Origin: Sanguinoderma infundibulare
Lineage: Eukaryota > Basidiomycota > Agaricomycetes > Polyporales > Polyporaceae
Direction: 5' to 3'
Length of the DNA stretch: 64,000 nucleotides
Assembly: GCA_032821775.1 (NCBI GenBank)
Contig: JAVLRN010000006.1
Location: 806,001 to 870,000 of the forward strand
Within the stretch, counting starts at the first letter, position 1. Each line of letters starts with the position of its first letter. The notes under the pieces are model-generated. The model was not told the origin of the DNA and did no database searches. It saw only the letters and a list, made by a program, of their open reading frames with translations. Made by a program: the position numbers and the translations under genes. Shown here piece by piece: positions 60,507 through 64,000 of this stretch.

Positions 60507-62958
60507 TCAGTCCACTTCCATCTCCTCCCCCTGGTCCGCACTGGGTTCCGGAGTCTCGGCGTGCGACTCCAGCCCGGTGCTACCCTCCGTCCTGAGCTTC
60601 TTCTTCATCGGCTCATCGTCCTTTGTCAAAGAGAACTGGTTGCTCTTGTAAACCATGAGACCGGCGTCCTTGAAGAGGTCCTCGTCCTTCTTGAGGTCAG
60701 CCTCGTCCCAACTGCCTAGTTCGCTACTGTCCTCGAAGAAGGAGAGCAACCGTCCGTGATCCGCCAGGGGCCTGTCTTGCGGGACGCTGGTCGACCTGGG
60801 CATCCCAGCCGCCGCCTGCCTAGCTAGAGCTTGCGCAAGGCGTTTGCCGGCTGCTGTCTCTGCGAACCCAGGGTTGTAGCTGAGATCGTACAGTCTCTTG
60901 TTGATGGTGGAATAGTGCTCAGAGCAAATGGTGGCGAGGGTCTGGAGCGCAGATTCAAGGCTTACATTCCCAGTTGGGTAGAACAAGGGCCTGTTTGAGT
61001 ACATGCACTCGAACTTGAGGGGGCTTCCGAGATGTGCACCATCTTGAGCGCGGATGGTATGAGCGTTGAAGTGAACTTGGAAGAATGCCGCCAAAAAGGG
61101 TGTCTCATCCGTCTCGTGGAAACGTAAGGCGGAGTAGTCATAGACGTGGACGAACGACTCGATGTCGTCCGAGAGCTCGTAAGGCTTGGTGGGATATCTT
61201 CCGAGCACTGCCGAGCGGAAAAGCCACGTTCCCTGATGCTCGTCAATTAGTCTCGTGCTACGGAAAAATGGAATGAATATGACGCACAGTGTTGTCGGGT
61301 TCCCTGGGCCCGGTGCCGGTTTCCATGTCCGCCTTGTACTTCGAGAGATCCCAGTCGCTGAGGATGCCCCTTCGCACGATTACCCCGTGCTCGTCCACGT
61401 ACTCGTAGATGAGGATGTTGTTGAAGCTGACGTCACGATGAAGAACGTCGGCCTTCTCCCACGCGTCTTTGTGACCTGCAAAGCGGTAATCAGTACGAGC
61501 ATGGTGAAAGACTTGCAAAGGAATACGCACCCTGCAATGCATCCCTGAGGATCGCTGCTAGCTCTCGGAAATCCTTGAAGTCGTTCAGCGGCCGGCACAC
61601 TTGCTTGACGAGGATGCGATAGTGACAGCCGGGATAGCACTTGCGTCCGTGAAGCCTGGTGAGCTGAGATGATCCGTCCGCATTGAGCACGTCTCCCGCA
61701 GCCAGACATGTCAAGACATAGTCCCGCACGCCATCGACGCGCAGACGTTCATAGACCTCGTGCTCCGGACGGATTCGAGACTTTGCATCCTTCCTCCGCC
61801 ATGAGTCCTTGAGGAACCTGAGACGCCACGACGTCTTCCTACCCTCTTCAACCTTCTCGAACACGACGTATGCCCGTGTACACCGGCCGAACAACGAACC
61901 ACTTGCGAACGTCGGTCGGCCAATGAAGACGGCCTTGTCGCCGACCGCGAGCTTGTACATAGGCCATTCGAACGACTTGAGCTGCTGGCCCTCCCGCGCG
62001 TTCGGGTCCCAGGAAAGCGCATTGTACGCCTGTGTACGCAAGTATTCGGTCGGCGCGGTAGCAGCGTACTCGCGCATCGATTCTACCTCCGCATCAGTTG
62101 CGAGGCTCACGCTGTCGTCATATCCGAGCTCCTTGTCCGTCATGCGCGCGATCTTCCAGAAGAACATGTGCAGAGTTGGATGGTCGCAAGTACCGTAGCG
62201 GAATGGCTCGGAGATGATAGCACCCGACCGGTCGATGAAGATGATGCGGGCCTGGTCACGGAATGCGTAGACGGCGAAGATGTGGGTGCGGTGCTGGTGA
62301 CCAAAGATCTGTGCGATGCGTTCCAGGAACCGTTCCCGATAATCGGAGACGTCGTGTTCGGAATCGGAATCAGAGCTGTCGCCGTCGGAATCCTCGTCTT
62401 CGTCGGGGGCGTCGAATTGGAACGCGCAGCGGCGGTGGTTGATTTCAGCCTGGAGAAAGACGACGGTCTCGCTCCACACTGGTCGGCCGATCCAGCCGAC
62501 TTCAGCGCCAGCCTCCCCGTTCGTGTTTGTCGCAGCCACACACTCGGCGGGGTTTAAGAGGAGAATCTTCCGCGTGCGGTCGTCATTACGATATACAGCA
62601 ACGTAGGCGGCCATCCTTCCCTTCAATCTGTCATCCTCGTAGTCGGAGTGGTCGCTCGAGCCGTCGCCGCTGAGGCTCTTCCTCCGGCTGCAGACAGAAA
62701 CGTCGTGAAAGAGGAACGGATTCCCGACGTGCTCCGCCACAGACTGGCCAATCGTGCACTGACCAGAACAATGTCAATTCAGCGCCGCTGAAAAAAAATG
62801 CAACGCACTAGCTCATTTCCCAGGGCGTCGCTAGTCAGCGTTTTGAGGTCGCTATCGTAGTGGAAAGAGTCGAGCTCTTGATCTGTGGGGAGACCGCCAA
62901 CATTGAGGTATTCTTCGAGCATCACACGAAGGGATACTTCGTGTACTTTGTCGCCCAT
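60507..62958 (-). CDS. FunK1-type fungal protein kinase, four exons, intact
   Basis: Exons are 62809-62958, 61531-62758, 61288-61475 and 60507-61232, with introns of 50, 55 and 55 nt. The total is 2,292 nt, or 763 residues. The start MGDKVHEVSLRVMLEEYLNV is chosen because it is the only ATG joining in phase to exon 2. The N-terminal half has the FunK1-specific region with an acidic Asp/Ser stretch. The kinase core has RILVKQVCRPLNDFKDFREL, the catalytic loop VLHRDVSFNNILI, and SDWDL in place of DFG. GTWLFRSAVLGRYPTKPYEL, SDDIESFVHVYDYSALRFH and an acidic tail EEMEVD follow. FunK1 kinases are greatly expanded in mushroom-forming fungi; substrates are mostly unknown. No stop or frameshift was seen, so it may be expressed. 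Confidence 0.9.
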
Positions 62959-63216
62959 TATATCACAGTGCTTGTTCTGTAAGGTTGAAGCGCCGCGACA
63001 GCTAGGCTATCCAGAGTGATTGGGCTAGAAGTTGAAGAGCCCCCGCAGAAGATTGGACAGATACGACGGAGAGTAATGCATCAGGTACAGGACTCAATCA
63101 TTGTGCAGGAAAAGCTGGTGCTCACGTTGGAGAAAATGACGCTAAACCAAGGCTGTCAATTGGACCTTCAAAATGATCATCCAATTAGTCGACTCGATGT
63201 TCGTAGCGGCGAAATG
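62959..63216. other. FunK1 upstream region
   Basis: About 260 bp between the FunK1 start and the second direct repeat, with a plus-strand open frame (63016-63237) of no recognisable family. It probably holds the kinase promoter; no clear TATA box. Confidence 0.3.
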
Positions 63217-63311
63217 TTCGTGTACCTCGAGTACTGAAGAGACAAATTACGAAGGATTGTGGCCAAGTGGTGACTCTACGAGATGGTTGACAGTCAGCGT
63301 TGAAGCGTGCA
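63217..63311 (+). repeat. 95-bp direct repeat, copy 2
   Basis: Partner of 60264-60358, same orientation, 2,953 bp away, on the 5' side of the FunK1 gene. Confidence 0.9.
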
Positions 63312-63386
63312 CTGAATCTATAGTATGGCACGTCTGACCAACTTGGCGATCGGATAAGCGCCCGATGTTGTCAACGACCTAGGCTG

Positions 63387-63448
63387 TGGCACGGGTGCGG
63401 GTACGGGTTGGAATTGGCCAACCCGAGGGCAAACCCGCACCCGTGCCA
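63387..63448. repeat. 16-bp perfect inverted repeat, ACCCGC-rich
   Basis: TGGCACGGGTGCGGGT (63387-63402) is the exact reverse complement of 63433-63448, with a nested GGGTTGG/CCAACCC pair. A similar ACCCG-rich stretch recurs at 63918-64000. It could be the subterminal end of a hAT-like DNA transposon; the window ends before this can be judged. Confidence 0.5.
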
Positions 63449-64000
63449 CGGGTTTGCGGGTGCAGACGCCAATATAGGCGCCCACGCCCTCCGTTGATGT
63501 TGACCGTGTTTTCAGCCCCGGCCGGCTGCTCCTGAGCCATGTTCGGAGCCGCTTGAATGCCCAGACCACCCTGGCGGTGTTGTGTGTTGGGGCGTGGACA
63601 TCTGGGGGCCTCGTCGTCGCTGACGATGCCCGCAAGGTTGCCAAGTTGCCGGACATCGAGGATACAGAGGGCTCGGACTACGAGATGGACGAAGGCTGGG
63701 ATGCGATTGATATAATGGCGGTCAGCGGGTAAAGTACAACATGCTCTCGTGTACGCTTCCTGAGTGAGCTGGAGCTCAAGCACGAGCTGAGCTATGCATC
63801 TATGGCACATGCTTGGCGGACCCGTGATACATACATTGTCTGCTACATACATGGTCTGCTCCCATGACGCCTCCACGCAGTCCGGAGTGCCGTAACGACA
63901 GCCAACTTCATCCAAACCCGCGCCCGAACCCGTACATCGACGGGTACGGGTTGTACCCGCCGCACCCGGCGCTCATCACCCGCACCCGAGGCAGACCCGC
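63449..64000. other. No firm gene at right edge
   Basis: A minus-strand frame (63379-63915) is open but of biased composition, with both ends in ACCCG repeats. No family is recognised. Confidence 0.35.

Overview
The window looks like a transposon-packed, gene-poor stretch of a mushroom-forming basidiomycete (Agaricomycetes) genome. The grounds are an intact FunK1-type fungal protein kinase, two KDZ transposase genes, a TET/JBP-type dioxygenase, a Ty3/Gypsy and a Ty1/Copia element of basidiomycete type, and introns of about 45-60 nt with GTRNGT...YAG ends. No tRNA gene, rRNA gene or CRISPR array was seen. Protein identities are by eye from motif recall; no search was run.

Layout. (1) 1-3090: most of a KDZ transposase gene, cut by the left window edge. 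(2) 4.6-13.8 kb: remnants of ordinary host genes on both strands (kinase-like, TFIP11/G-patch, CE16 esterase, PP2A-family phosphatase, eIF4G MA3 region), each truncated, frameshifted or stopped. (3) 14.0-20.6 kb and 32.6-34.9 kb: a TET/JBP 2-oxoglutarate/Fe(II) dioxygenase, a small RNase H1 N-terminal-domain protein, and a second KDZ transposase. The KDZ gene is split inside an exon by a 12,042-bp Gypsy element (20589-32630; LTRs of 1,090 bp, one difference noticed; 4-bp target duplication TGAC). TET/JBP genes inside KDZ elements are a known basidiomycete association. (4) 36.2-47.1 kb: a multi-exon gene of unknown function with Asn/Asp-Gly repeats encoded by a 12-bp minisatellite. It is split by a 6.5-kb Copia element (40094-46638; 361-bp LTRs; duplication TACCC).

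(5) 47128-58729: the most unusual object, an 11.6-kb unit bounded by inverted repeats of about 600 and 534 bp full of AAATATTT-type motifs. Between them lie truncated pieces of at least eight host genes on both strands (MAGE/Nse3-like, CBM21 PP1-regulator-like, FMN-dependent dehydrogenase, pinin, PEX7, raptor/KOG1, MRS2, a secreted protein) and no transposase. It resembles a Pack-type (gene-fragment-capturing) non-autonomous DNA transposon, inserted into the 3' end of the same repeat-rich gene; a fitting C-terminal piece resumes at about 58730. (6) 59.1-64 kb: another copy of the 12-bp minisatellite, the 3' end of a copper P-type ATPase gene, and an intact four-exon FunK1 kinase flanked by 95-bp direct repeats. 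The right edge carries ACCCG-rich inverted repeats that may be the end of another DNA transposon.

Overall this is a nested insertion locus: Gypsy in KDZ, and Copia plus the Pack-like unit in one host-type gene. Substitutions between paired LTRs, and several premature stops, fit C-to-T change, mostly at CpG, which suggests decay under cytosine methylation.
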